A stretch of DNA of 64,000 nucleotides from Pseudomonas salomonii (GTDB lineage: Bacteria; Pseudomonadota; Gammaproteobacteria; Pseudomonadales; Pseudomonadaceae): contig NZ_FNOX01000008.1 of NCBI RefSeq assembly GCF_900107155.1, positions 329,260 through 393,259 of the forward strand, given 5' to 3'. The notes beneath the pieces are model-generated. The model ran no database searches and was not told the origin of the DNA. It worked only from the letters and a program-made list of their open reading frames with translations. The position numbers and the translations under genes were made by a program. Position 1 is the first letter of the stretch. Every line of letters begins with the position of its first letter. Positions 1-8,585 of this stretch are shown here, in pieces.

Positions 1-843
1 CGCGCGCGTCAGCTGTTGCAGGCCGTCAATCGAATCCAGCTGCTGCTCGGTCAGCCAGGCAATCAACGCGGCCTGGAAGGTGTCGCCGGCGCCCACCGTA
101 TCGGCCATCACGACCTTGACCGCAGGTTGCGACCAGCTGCCGTGCTGGCGGCTGAAGACTGTCGCGCCATCGCCGCCACGGGTGAGGAATACCAACTGGC
201 AACGGTGTTGCAACCAGCCTTGCAGCACGCTCTCGGGCGATTGGTCGGGGTAGAGCAGGTGCAGGTCTTCGTCGCTGACCTTGATCAGGTCGGCATGTTT
301 GACCAGCTCGGCCACGCGCTCACGCCACAGCTGGATATCCGGCTGCGGGTTGAGCCGCACATTGGGGTCCAGGCTGATCAGGCGCTTGCCGCTTTCGCGC
401 TTGACCAGGCTCAGCAGCGTGTCGCCAATCGGCTGCACCACCAGCGAAAACGAGCCGACATGCAGGCCACGAATCTCATCGCCCAACGTCGGCAGATGCT
501 CAAGGGTCAATTGCCGATCTGCGCAGCCTTCGCCGCGAAAGCTGTACTGCGGTGAGCCGTTGGCGCCCACGGCAACCATTGCCAGGGTAGTCGGCGCGGC
601 AAACTCAAGCAGAAACTGCCGGCTGACGCCTTCGTCCTTGAGCACTTGCAGCAAGCGCTGGCCAAGGAAGTCGTCGGACACGCCACCCAACAGCGCGGAC
701 TCAATGCCCAGGCGGCGCAAGCCCACGGCCACGTTGAACGGTGAACCACCGGCAATGGCCTTGTAATTGACCCTGGAAGCCTGCCCGCTGGCCTCTTGCT
801 CGCTGAAAAAATCAAACAGCGCTTCGCCACACACCAGATACAT
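1..843 (-). CDS. mtlZ: Fructokinase MtlZ, PfkB family (3' end cut by window edge)
   Basis: PfkB-family sugar kinase that would phosphorylate the fructose made from mannitol by MtlD. The reading frame is open from the ATG at 843 to the left edge, so the C-terminus is missing. It begins MYLVCGEALFDFF and contains the family N-terminal Gly motif (AIAGGSPFNVAVGL) and the C-terminal ATP/anion-hole motif VGAGDTF with the catalytic Asp. It starts 12 bases after the mtlY stop, so it is the last visible gene of the mtl operon. MtlZ of P. fluorescens occupies the same place. Family assignment is firm; fructose specificity is inferred from context. Confidence 0.93.
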   Translation of the reverse strand, partial: MYLVCGEALFDFFSEQEASGQASRVNYKAIAGGSPFNVAVGLRRLGIESALLGGVSDDFLGQRLLQVLKDEGVSRQFLLEFAAPTTLAMVAVGANGSPQYSFRGEGCADRQLTLEHLPTLGDEIRGLHVGSFSLVVQPIGDTLLSLVKRESGKRLISLDPNVRLNPQPDIQLWRERVAELVKHADLIKVSDEDLHLLYPDQSPESVLQGWLQHRCQLVFLTRGGDGATVFSRQHGSWSQPAVKVVMADTVGAGDTFQAALIAWLTEQQLDSIDGLQQLTRA

Positions 844-855
844 AGTCGTTCGCTC

Positions 856-2337
856 TTAAAGGGTTGCCACGAGCTGCTGGTAGCGCTCGTAAGCCTGTTG
901 ATAGGCACTCACATTGGTCGCCACCGGCAGCGTGCGGCTGCTCGGGTCGACACTGACGCATTTGTCGCACAGGCTGGCCAGGGGTTCGCCGGACTGGCTC
1001 CACACCGCCTGGATTGCCGCGCCCAGGGCGGCGGCTTCGCTTTGTTCGGTACACACCACTTCGGTGTTCATGATATCGGCAACCATCTGCCGCCACACCG
1101 GGCTTTTCGAGCCACCGCCGATCAGGCGGATGCTGTGGCTTTGCAGGCCGGTCTGGCGCAGCAGGTCGAGGCCGTAGCGCAGGCCGAAGGTGGTGCCCTC
1201 AACCACCGCGCGACACAGGTTGGCGCGGGTCAGGTTGGTCATGGTCAGCCCGTGCACGCTGCCGGTGGCGTGGGGCAGGGCGGGCACGCGTTCGCCGTTG
1301 AGGAACGGCAGCATGCTCACGCCGTCGGCGCCAATCGGCGCTTGCTCAACCAGGCTGTTGAAGGTCGCAAGGTCAAGGTCGAACAGCTCGCGAATCACCC
1401 CGGTGGCGTTGGTCAGGTTCATGGTGCAGATCAACGGCAGCCAGCCACCGCTGGACGAACAGAAGGTCGCCACCGACGCTTGCGGGCTGACATTCGGCTG
1501 ATCGGCAAATGCGTAAACGGTGCCGGACGAACCCAGGCTCATGGTGATCACGCCGGGGGCGATATTGCCGGTGCCGATGGCGCCCATCATGTTGTCGCCG
1601 CCGCCGCTGGACACCTTGGCATTCGGGTTGATCCCCAGGCGTTCGGCGATGGCCGGCAGGAGGGTGCCGACAGTTTGATCGGCCGCAACCAATTGCGGCA
1701 GGGCTTTTTCCAGGCGTCCGCTCGGGTCGATGTGCGTAAGCAGCGCCACGTCCCACTCACGGCTGCGCACGTTGAAGTAGCCGGTGCCCGACGCATCGCC
1801 GTATTCCGCCACGGCGCGGCCGGTGAGCCAGTAGTTGAGGTAATCGTGGGGCAGCAGGATATGGGCGATGCGCGCGAACACGTCCGGGTGTTGTTCACGG
1901 GTCCACAGCAGTTTCGACACGGTATAGCCCGGCGCAATGGCCACGCCAAGACGTTCCAGCGAGCCGCTTTCGCCGCCCAGGTAGGCCAGCAGGCGCGCGT
2001 TCTCCTGCGCGGTTTCGGTGTCGCACCAGAGTTTGGCCGGGCGCAGCACTTCACCTTGCTCGTCCAGCAGCACCAGACCGTGCTGCTGGCCGGACACGCC
2101 GATGCCGAGGATGTCCTGGCCGTCTACACCGGCCTGTTGCAGGGCGCGGTGGGTGGCTTCGGTAAAGGCGTCCAGCCATTCCTGGGTGTGCTGTTCGCGG
2201 CGGCCATTGGCGCCGCTGATCAATGTATGCGCGGCGGCGCCCAGGCCCAGGACCTTGCCGCTGGACGCGTCGAGGACGATGGCTTTGGTGCCCTGGGTGC
2301 CGCAATCGATGCCGAGGTACAGGTTTTGCTGGGTCAT
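856..2337 (-). CDS. mtlY: Xylulose kinase MtlY (FGGY family)
   Basis: FGGY-family carbohydrate kinase of 493 residues that phosphorylates D-xylulose, the product of D-arabitol oxidation by MtlD. The N-terminal phosphate-binding motif GIDCGTQGTKA is present, and so is the glycine-rich RLIGGGSKSPVWRQ segment of the second actin-like lobe. The ATG at 2337 is chosen because homology begins at MTQQNLYLGID; the frame stays open upstream but that stretch is not conserved. Its SD is weak. It lies between mtlD and mtlZ on the same strand, separated from mtlD by a REPIN. Confidence 0.93.
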   Translation of the reverse strand: MTQQNLYLGIDCGTQGTKAIVLDASSGKVLGLGAAAHTLISGANGRREQHTQEWLDAFTEATHRALQQAGVDGQDILGIGVSGQQHGLVLLDEQGEVLRPAKLWCDTETAQENARLLAYLGGESGSLERLGVAIAPGYTVSKLLWTREQHPDVFARIAHILLPHDYLNYWLTGRAVAEYGDASGTGYFNVRSREWDVALLTHIDPSGRLEKALPQLVAADQTVGTLLPAIAERLGINPNAKVSSGGGDNMMGAIGTGNIAPGVITMSLGSSGTVYAFADQPNVSPQASVATFCSSSGGWLPLICTMNLTNATGVIRELFDLDLATFNSLVEQAPIGADGVSMLPFLNGERVPALPHATGSVHGLTMTNLTRANLCRAVVEGTTFGLRYGLDLLRQTGLQSHSIRLIGGGSKSPVWRQMVADIMNTEVVCTEQSEAAALGAAIQAVWSQSGEPLASLCDKCVSVDPSSRTLPVATNVSAYQQAYERYQQLVATL

Positions 2338-2380
2338 GAGGATTTGCTCAGCATATTGTTGGCTTGGTAACCCGTTCAAA

Positions 2381-2469
2381 TGTGGGAGCGGGCTTGCTCG
2401 CGAATGCGGTGTGTCAGTTAAGGATGTATCGACTGAATCACCGCATTCGCGAGCAAGCCCGCTCCCACA
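2381..2469. repeat. REPIN (paired inverted REP elements)
   Basis: Two inverted arms of about 29 bases (2381-2410 and 2441-2469), each carrying the REP core GGGAGCGGGCTTGCTCGCGA, flank a 30-base spacer. It lies in the mtlD-mtlY gap inside the mtl operon, where it would fold into a long hairpin in the mRNA and could lower or stabilise expression of the segments around it. Confidence 0.92.
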
Positions 2470-2485
2470 GGTTGATTCGGTTTCG

Positions 2486-3967
2486 TCAGTTGATCTTGGC
2501 GAGCAGGCCTTCCAGAGTCTTTGTTACGCCATTATCTCGAAGGCTTTGATAGCAACGCTCAAACGCTGCCACAAACTCAGCCGAGTTGGGAATAGCCTTG
2601 CCAAAAATCTCTTCCACACCCAGCAGGCGCTGGCTGATCAGCGCGTCGTCACTCACCAGCCCCTGGCAGAACTCGGCGCGTGGGTCGGGGATCTTGTAAG
2701 TCACGCCGTTTTCATCAACGCCTTTGAGGTACAGCGCCCAGGCGGCGACAACCAACGCCGCGCGCTCGGTTTCACGCCCATCGGCAATCAAGCGATTGAT
2801 GGTTGGTACGGTGAACTTGGGAAACTTCGACGAGCCATCGGAGCACACACGCTCCAACTGGTCGGCAATCGCCTGGTTGGAAAAACGGTCCACCAGCGTC
2901 TGCTTGTAGTGGGTCAAATCAATGCCCGGTACCGGCGCCAGGTTTGGGGTCACGTCCAGGTCCATGTACGCGCGCATGTAGGCGACGAACACCGGGTCGT
3001 TCATGGTGTCGTGTACAAACCGGTAACCCTTGAGAAACCCCAGGTAGGTCAGGGCCAGGTGGCTGCCGTTGAGCAGGCCGATCTTCATCTCTTCGTAAGG
3101 CGTGACGTCATCGGTGAACTGCACCCCGACGCTTTCCCAGGCCGGGCGGCCGTTAACGAATTTGTCTTCCAGCACCCATTGCACAAACGGCTCGCACACC
3201 ACCGGCCAGGCGTCGTCGATGCCGTGTTCGTCGTGCAGTTGCAGGCGGTGGGCGCTGCTGGTCATCGGTGTGATGCGGTCGACCATGGCATTCGGGAAGC
3301 TCACGTTGGCCTTGATCCAGTCGTGCAGTTCGGCGTTGTGCAGGGCGGCAAATGCCAGCAGTGCCTTGCGCGTGACGGCGCCGTTGTGCGGCAGGTTATC
3401 GCAGGACATCACGGTAAACGCCGGGGTGCCGGCGGCGCGACGCTGGGTCAGTGCGGCGCAGATAAACCCGAACACGGTTTTCGGGGCATTGGGATGCGCC
3501 AGGTCGTGCTGGATCTGCGGCAGGTGCGCCATGAACTCGCCGTTACTGTCGTCAATGCAGTAGCCGCCTTCGGTGATGGTCAGCGAAACGATGCGAATCT
3601 GCGGGCTGGCCAGCTTGTCGATCAGCGCCTGGGCGCCGTCTTCGGCCAGCAGCATGTCGCTGATCGCGCCGATCACGCGCACGTCGGTGTCGTCGGTATC
3701 GCCCAGCTCATACAGGGTGAACAGGTAGTCCTGGCCGGCCAGGTCGTCGCGGGCCTTGCGGTCCTCGCTGCGCAGGCCAACGCCGCAGATGCTCCAGTCC
3801 AGGCCAACGCCGGTATTCATCAGCGCGTCGGTGTAATACGCCTGGTGCGCGCGGTGGAAACCGCCGACGCCGATATGCGCGATGCCCTGGGTGGTGCTGG
3901 CAATCGCATAGGCGGGAATTTTCACGTGCGGCGCCAATTGGGTGAGGTTCTGTTTATTCAGTTTCAT
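2486..3967 (-). CDS. mtlD: Mannitol 2-dehydrogenase
   Basis: NAD-dependent long-chain polyol dehydrogenase that oxidises D-mannitol to D-fructose and D-arabitol to D-xylulose in the cytoplasm. The protein is 493 residues, the same length as the P. fluorescens enzyme. The N-terminal nucleotide site appears as IGVGGFHRAHQA. The catalytic Lys-Asn-His signature is present as KIGLLNGSH, with K, N and H spaced as in K295/N300/H303 of the characterised enzyme. Start at MKLNKQ; the in-frame extension upstream overlaps mtlK and is not conserved. It follows mtlK after 16 bases. Confidence 0.96.
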   Translation of the reverse strand: MKLNKQNLTQLAPHVKIPAYAIASTTQGIAHIGVGGFHRAHQAYYTDALMNTGVGLDWSICGVGLRSEDRKARDDLAGQDYLFTLYELGDTDDTDVRVIGAISDMLLAEDGAQALIDKLASPQIRIVSLTITEGGYCIDDSNGEFMAHLPQIQHDLAHPNAPKTVFGFICAALTQRRAAGTPAFTVMSCDNLPHNGAVTRKALLAFAALHNAELHDWIKANVSFPNAMVDRITPMTSSAHRLQLHDEHGIDDAWPVVCEPFVQWVLEDKFVNGRPAWESVGVQFTDDVTPYEEMKIGLLNGSHLALTYLGFLKGYRFVHDTMNDPVFVAYMRAYMDLDVTPNLAPVPGIDLTHYKQTLVDRFSNQAIADQLERVCSDGSSKFPKFTVPTINRLIADGRETERAALVVAAWALYLKGVDENGVTYKIPDPRAEFCQGLVSDDALISQRLLGVEEIFGKAIPNSAEFVAAFERCYQSLRDNGVTKTLEGLLAKIN

Positions 3968-3983
3968 CACAAGTCTCGCGAAA

Positions 3984-5087
<1,104 letters not shown>

Positions 5088-5109
5088 GATGGGCCTCCGC
5101 TTGGAATTA

Positions 5110-5940
5110 TTATTTAACTGCGCCGAAGGACAGGCCACGCACCAGCTGTTTCTGGCTGATCCAGCCAAAGATCAGGATCGGCGCACAGGCGAGGGTCGAA
5201 ACGGCGGACAATTTGGCCCAGAACAAGCCTTCGGGGCTGGAGTAAGAGGCGATCAGCGCGGTCAACGGCGCGGCGTTCGAGGAGGTCAGGTTCAGCGACC
5301 AGAACGCCTCGTTCCAGCACAGGATCAGCGACAGCAGCACAGTGGAGGCCAGGCCGCCCTTGGCGATCGGCAGCAGCACGCGGACCATTTCCTGCCACAG
5401 GGTGGCGCCGTCCAGGCGTGCGGCTTCGAGGATATCCTTGGGGATGTCCTTGAAGTAGGTGTACACCATCCACACCACAATCGGCAGGTTGATCAGGGTG
5501 TAGATGATGATCAGCGCAATGCGCGTATCCAGCAGGCCAAGGCTCTTGGCCAGCAGGTAGATCGGCATCAATACGCCCACAGGCGGCAGCATCTTGGTCG
5601 ACAGCATCCACAGCAAGGTGCCCTTGGTGCGTTTGGTTTCGTAGAACGCCATGGAGTAGGCGGCCGGCACCGAGATCAGTAGGCACAGGGCGGTGGCGCT
5701 GAACGAGATCACCACCGAGTTCCAGGCGTAGGCGAAGTAGTTGCTGCGCTCGTTGATGTGCAGGTAGTTCTCCAGCGTCGGCGTGAAGATGAACTGCGGC
5801 GGTGTGGCGAACGCGTCGATTTCGGTCTTGAAGCTGGTCAGCACCATCCAGAAGATCGGGAAGAAGATCAGGATCGCGATGGCCCAGGCCAACGTGCCGA
5901 GCAACAGGCTTTGCAGGCGGCGGGATTGTTGAAGCGTCAT
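5110..5940 (-). CDS. mtlG: Polyol ABC transporter permease MtlG
   Basis: Inner-membrane permease of 276 residues with about six hydrophobic helices (first near residues 14-34). The EAA loop that contacts the ATPase is visible as EAARLDGATLWQ. It pairs with MtlF to form the transmembrane channel. The start ATG at 5940 follows the mtlF stop by 10 bases, and GAGGG in the mtlF stop region acts as SD, so translation of the two is probably coupled. Confidence 0.95.
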   Translation of the reverse strand: MTLQQSRRLQSLLLGTLAWAIAILIFFPIFWMVLTSFKTEIDAFATPPQFIFTPTLENYLHINERSNYFAYAWNSVVISFSATALCLLISVPAAYSMAFYETKRTKGTLLWMLSTKMLPPVGVLMPIYLLAKSLGLLDTRIALIIIYTLINLPIVVWMVYTYFKDIPKDILEAARLDGATLWQEMVRVLLPIAKGGLASTVLLSLILCWNEAFWSLNLTSSNAAPLTALIASYSSPEGLFWAKLSAVSTLACAPILIFGWISQKQLVRGLSFGAVK

Positions 5941-5950
5941 GGCGCGGCCC

Positions 5951-6841
5951 TCAAGGCTTGTCAGTCAGGTTTTTGCCGATCATCCGCACCAGGATGATCG
6001 CCGCGATATTGGCGATGACCACGGCAATCAAGCCGCCGGCCGAGGCCATGCCCACGTCGAACTGCACCAGCGCCTGGTTGTAGATCAGGTAGGCGAGGTT
6101 GGTCGAGGCGTAGCCGGGCCCACCGTTGGTGGTGGTGAAGATTTCGGCGAATACCGAGAGCAAAAAGATCGTTTCGATCATCACCACCACGGCAATCGGG
6201 CGCGCCAGGTGCGGCAGGGTCAGGTGCCAGAAGATCGCGATGGCGCCGGCACCGTCCAGGCGTGCGGCTTCTTTTTGTTCCTGGTCGAGGGACTGCATGG
6301 CGGTCATCAGCAGCAGGATGGCGAAGGGCAGCCACTGCCACGACACAATGATGATGATCGACAGCAATGGGTAGTGCGCTAGCCAGTCCACCGGCTCGGC
6401 GCCGAACAGCTTCCACACGGCGGCGAGAATCCCCGATACCGGGTGGAAAATCAGGTTCTTCCAGATCAGCGCACCGACGGTGGGCATGATGAAGAACGGC
6501 GAGATCAGCATCACCCGCACAATGCCGCGGCCAAAGAACTCACTGGCCTCCAGCAACGCACTGATCAACACGCCGAACACCACGCTGATCAGCAGCACGC
6601 TGCCCACCAGCAGCAGGGTATTGGTGGCGCCGGGCAGGAAGCCTGAGTCGGTGATGAAGTAGGTGAAGTTCTCCAGCCCCACGAATTGGTTTTCGCCAGG
6701 GTAGAGCAGGTTGTAGCGGATCAGCGAAAAGTACAGGGTCATGCCCAGCGGCACGATCATCCACAGCAGCAGCATCGCCACCGAGGGGCTGACAAGGAAC
6801 CAGCCGGGGTTGGCCAGGCGGTTTTTGGGTGTTGTATTCAT
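5951..6841 (-). CDS. mtlF: Polyol ABC transporter permease MtlF
   Basis: Inner-membrane permease of 296 residues, MalF-like, with about six membrane spans and the EAA loop EAARLDGAGAIAIFW. Starts MNTTPKNRLANPGWF at the ATG at 6841. A TTG nine bases upstream is in frame but lacks a better SD, so the ATG is preferred, although its own SD is weak. A REPIN-like element separates it from mtlE, a common arrangement that gives the binding protein higher expression than the membrane subunits. Confidence 0.94.
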   Translation of the reverse strand: MNTTPKNRLANPGWFLVSPSVAMLLLWMIVPLGMTLYFSLIRYNLLYPGENQFVGLENFTYFITDSGFLPGATNTLLLVGSVLLISVVFGVLISALLEASEFFGRGIVRVMLISPFFIMPTVGALIWKNLIFHPVSGILAAVWKLFGAEPVDWLAHYPLLSIIIIVSWQWLPFAILLLMTAMQSLDQEQKEAARLDGAGAIAIFWHLTLPHLARPIAVVVMIETIFLLSVFAEIFTTTNGGPGYASTNLAYLIYNQALVQFDVGMASAGGLIAVVIANIAAIILVRMIGKNLTDKP

Positions 6842-6894
6842 TAGGATCAAGACCAGTCGGGTGCATGCAAAACTAGAATCGGAGCGCGCTCAAC

Positions 6895-6975
6895 GTGGGA
6901 GCTGGCTTGCCTGCGATGGCATCACATCGGTCTGGCTGACAGACCGAGTCGCCCGCATCGCAGGCAAGCTCCCAC
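6895..6975. repeat. REPIN-like element, variant family
   Basis: Inverted arms GTGGGAGCTGGCTTGCCTGC (6895-6914) and its near complement (6956-6975) flank about 41 bases. The arm differs from the main family in this window (CTGGCTTGCCTGC instead of CGGGCTTGCTCGC). It lies in the mtlE-mtlF gap. Confidence 0.85.
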
Positions 6976-7003
6976 ACAAAGCATTTATCGCAATGATGCT
7001 GAG

Positions 7004-8326
7004 TTATTTGGGATAACCCGCCCGCTTCATCTCGCGCTCGGTGGTGGTCTGCGCGGCGGTCAAGGCTTGGTCCACCGTTTGCTGACCGGTCAGCGCGCCC
7101 GAGAAGAACTTGCCGACCTGGGTACCGATCGCCTGGAATTCAGGAATGGTCACCAACTGGATACCGATATACGGCACCGGCTTGAGGGTCGGTTTGGTCG
7201 GGTCGGCGACTTTCAGCGATTCGAGGGTCACCTTGGCGAACGGCGCGGCTTTGAGGTACTCGTCGCTGTAGGTCGATTTGCGCGTACCAGGCGGCACATT
7301 GGCGATGCCATCGGTCTTGGCAACCAGCTCGCCGTATTCCTTGGACGTTGCCCAGGTGGTGAACACCTTGGCGGCGTCCTTGGCTTTGGAACTGGTCGGG
7401 ATCGCCAGGCTCCAGGAGTACAGCCACGAGGTGCCTTTGTCGGTCTTCTCGTGGGGCGCGAAGGTGAAGCCGACGTTGTCAGCGACCTTGCTCTGAGACT
7501 TGTCGGTGACGAACGAACCGGCCACGCTGGCGTCCACCCAGATCGCGCACTTGCCGCTGTTGAACAGCGCGAGGTTTTCGTTGAAACCGTTGCTGGAAGC
7601 ACCCGGCGGGCCGGATTTCTTCATGTTGTCGACGTAGAAGTTCAACGCGTCCTTCCATTCCGGGCCGTTGAATTCAGGCTGCCATTTTTCATCGAACCAG
7701 CGTGCGCCGTAGCCGTTGGCCAGAGTGGTGATCAGCGCCATGTTCTCACCCCAACCGGCTTTGCCACGCAGGCACAGGCCGTACTGCTCTTTGCTCTTGT
7801 CGGTGAGTTTGGCGGCGAATTCGCCGATCTGGGTCCAGGTCGGGTGCTCGGGCATGCTCAGCCCGGCGCCCTTGAACAGGTCGGTGCGGTAGTAGGTGAT
7901 CGAGCTTTCGGCGTAGAACGGCAGGGCATACAGCGAGCCTTTGACCGACAAGCCGTCACGCACCGAAGGGAACACGTCGTCGAGGTCGTAGGACGCCGGC
8001 AGGTCTTTCATCGGCTCCAACCACCCCTTGGCACCCCACAGTGCAGCTTCGTACATGCCGATGGTCAACACGTCGAACTGGCCGCCCTGGGTGGCGATGT
8101 CGGTGGTCAGGCGTTGGCGCAGCACGTTTTCTTCAAGCACCACCCAGTTCAGCTTGATGTCCGGGTGCTCGGTCTCGAAGGTTTTCGAGAGCTTTTGCAT
8201 GCGGATCATGTCGCTGTTGTTGACGGTGGCAATGGTCAGGGTTTGCGCGCCAAAGCTGACGGCGCTGAGGGTCATGCAGGTAGTCATGCAGGTGGAGACA
8301 AGCAGTGCTTTTGCTGTGAACTTCAT
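7004..8326 (-). CDS. mtlE: Polyol ABC transporter periplasmic binding protein MtlE
   Basis: Family 1 extracellular solute-binding protein of 440 residues. An N-terminal signal peptide is visible: MKFTAK, then a hydrophobic stretch, with a likely cut after VSFGA. Mature regions typical of sugar-binding proteins follow, including YALPFYAESSITYYRTD. The ATG at 8326 has GGAG eight bases upstream; an in-frame ATG at 8338 lacks one. It is the first gene of the operon, with a promoter and activator sites at 8417-8484. Confidence 0.95.
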   Translation of the reverse strand: MKFTAKALLVSTCMTTCMTLSAVSFGAQTLTIATVNNSDMIRMQKLSKTFETEHPDIKLNWVVLEENVLRQRLTTDIATQGGQFDVLTIGMYEAALWGAKGWLEPMKDLPASYDLDDVFPSVRDGLSVKGSLYALPFYAESSITYYRTDLFKGAGLSMPEHPTWTQIGEFAAKLTDKSKEQYGLCLRGKAGWGENMALITTLANGYGARWFDEKWQPEFNGPEWKDALNFYVDNMKKSGPPGASSNGFNENLALFNSGKCAIWVDASVAGSFVTDKSQSKVADNVGFTFAPHEKTDKGTSWLYSWSLAIPTSSKAKDAAKVFTTWATSKEYGELVAKTDGIANVPPGTRKSTYSDEYLKAAPFAKVTLESLKVADPTKPTLKPVPYIGIQLVTIPEFQAIGTQVGKFFSGALTGQQTVDQALTAAQTTTEREMKRAGYPK

Positions 8327-8365
8327 CGCGCACTCCATTTCCGCGCCCAGGGGGCTACAGAAGGA

Positions 8366-8381
8366 CAGTTATTGTTGTTGT
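8366..8381 (-). promoter_or_regulatory. Possible Crc/Hfq CA motif in the mtlE leader
   Basis: On the minus strand the leader reads ACAACAACAATAACTG, which matches the AANAANAA A-rich motif through which Hfq and Crc repress catabolic mRNAs in pseudomonads. It lies roughly 40 bases before the mtlE start, a little farther from the SD than in the classic cases. Repression of polyol uptake by preferred carbon sources would make sense; the assignment is inference. Confidence 0.5.
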
Positions 8382-8416
8382 GTCTTCCGACAAGATGTCA
8401 GGAAGAGTGTGCGGTG

Positions 8417-8445
8417 ATTACAGCCTTCAATTGGGGTTATGACAA
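8417..8445 (-). promoter_or_regulatory. Sigma-70 promoter of mtlE operon
   Basis: The minus strand has TTGTCA (8445-8440), a 17-base spacer and TGTAAT (8422-8417), each five of six to consensus. Transcription would start near 8410, giving a leader of about 84 bases before mtlE. Confidence 0.65.
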
Positions 8446-8484
8446 ATCCTTGGGCGCACTGGGGCTGATACTTTTTTGCACTGG
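8442..8484 (-). promoter_or_regulatory. Probable MtlR (AraC-type) operator with two direct half-sites
   Basis: CCAGTGC occurs twice in the same direction on the minus strand, 22 bases apart (8484-8478 and 8462-8456); the 20-base segments starting there share further bases (AAG.AT). Two direct half-sites about two helical turns apart, the proximal one reaching the -35 box, is the usual arrangement for an AraC/XylS activator. Confidence 0.55.
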
Positions 8485-8530
8485 TCGCTGAGGCGGCTCA
8501 TACGGTTTCTCCAGGGTTGGGCAAACGCAC

Positions 8531-8553
8531 GGCCGCACAGTTGCCGTGCGGCC
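8531..8553 (-). terminator. Hairpin after the toxin-like gene
   Basis: Perfect 8-bp stem GGCCGCAC/GTGCGGCC with a 7-base loop, 33 bases beyond the stop of the large minus-strand gene. Only a short T stretch follows, so it is a plausible but weak terminator separating that gene from the mtlE promoter. Confidence 0.5.
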
Positions 8554-8585
8554 TGCTCAGAAATCCCGTGGCTGGGATGTTTGAA

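Noticed and set aside
2381..2469. REPINs as CRISPR repeats
   Set aside because: Copies are scattered through the window as isolated inverted pairs, not evenly spaced direct repeats with unique spacers, and no cas genes occur.
8531..8553. Hairpin as an MtlR operator
   Set aside because: AraC-type proteins bind direct half-sites; the palindrome lies about 50 bases upstream of the CCAGTGC repeats and follows a gene end, so a terminator is likelier.
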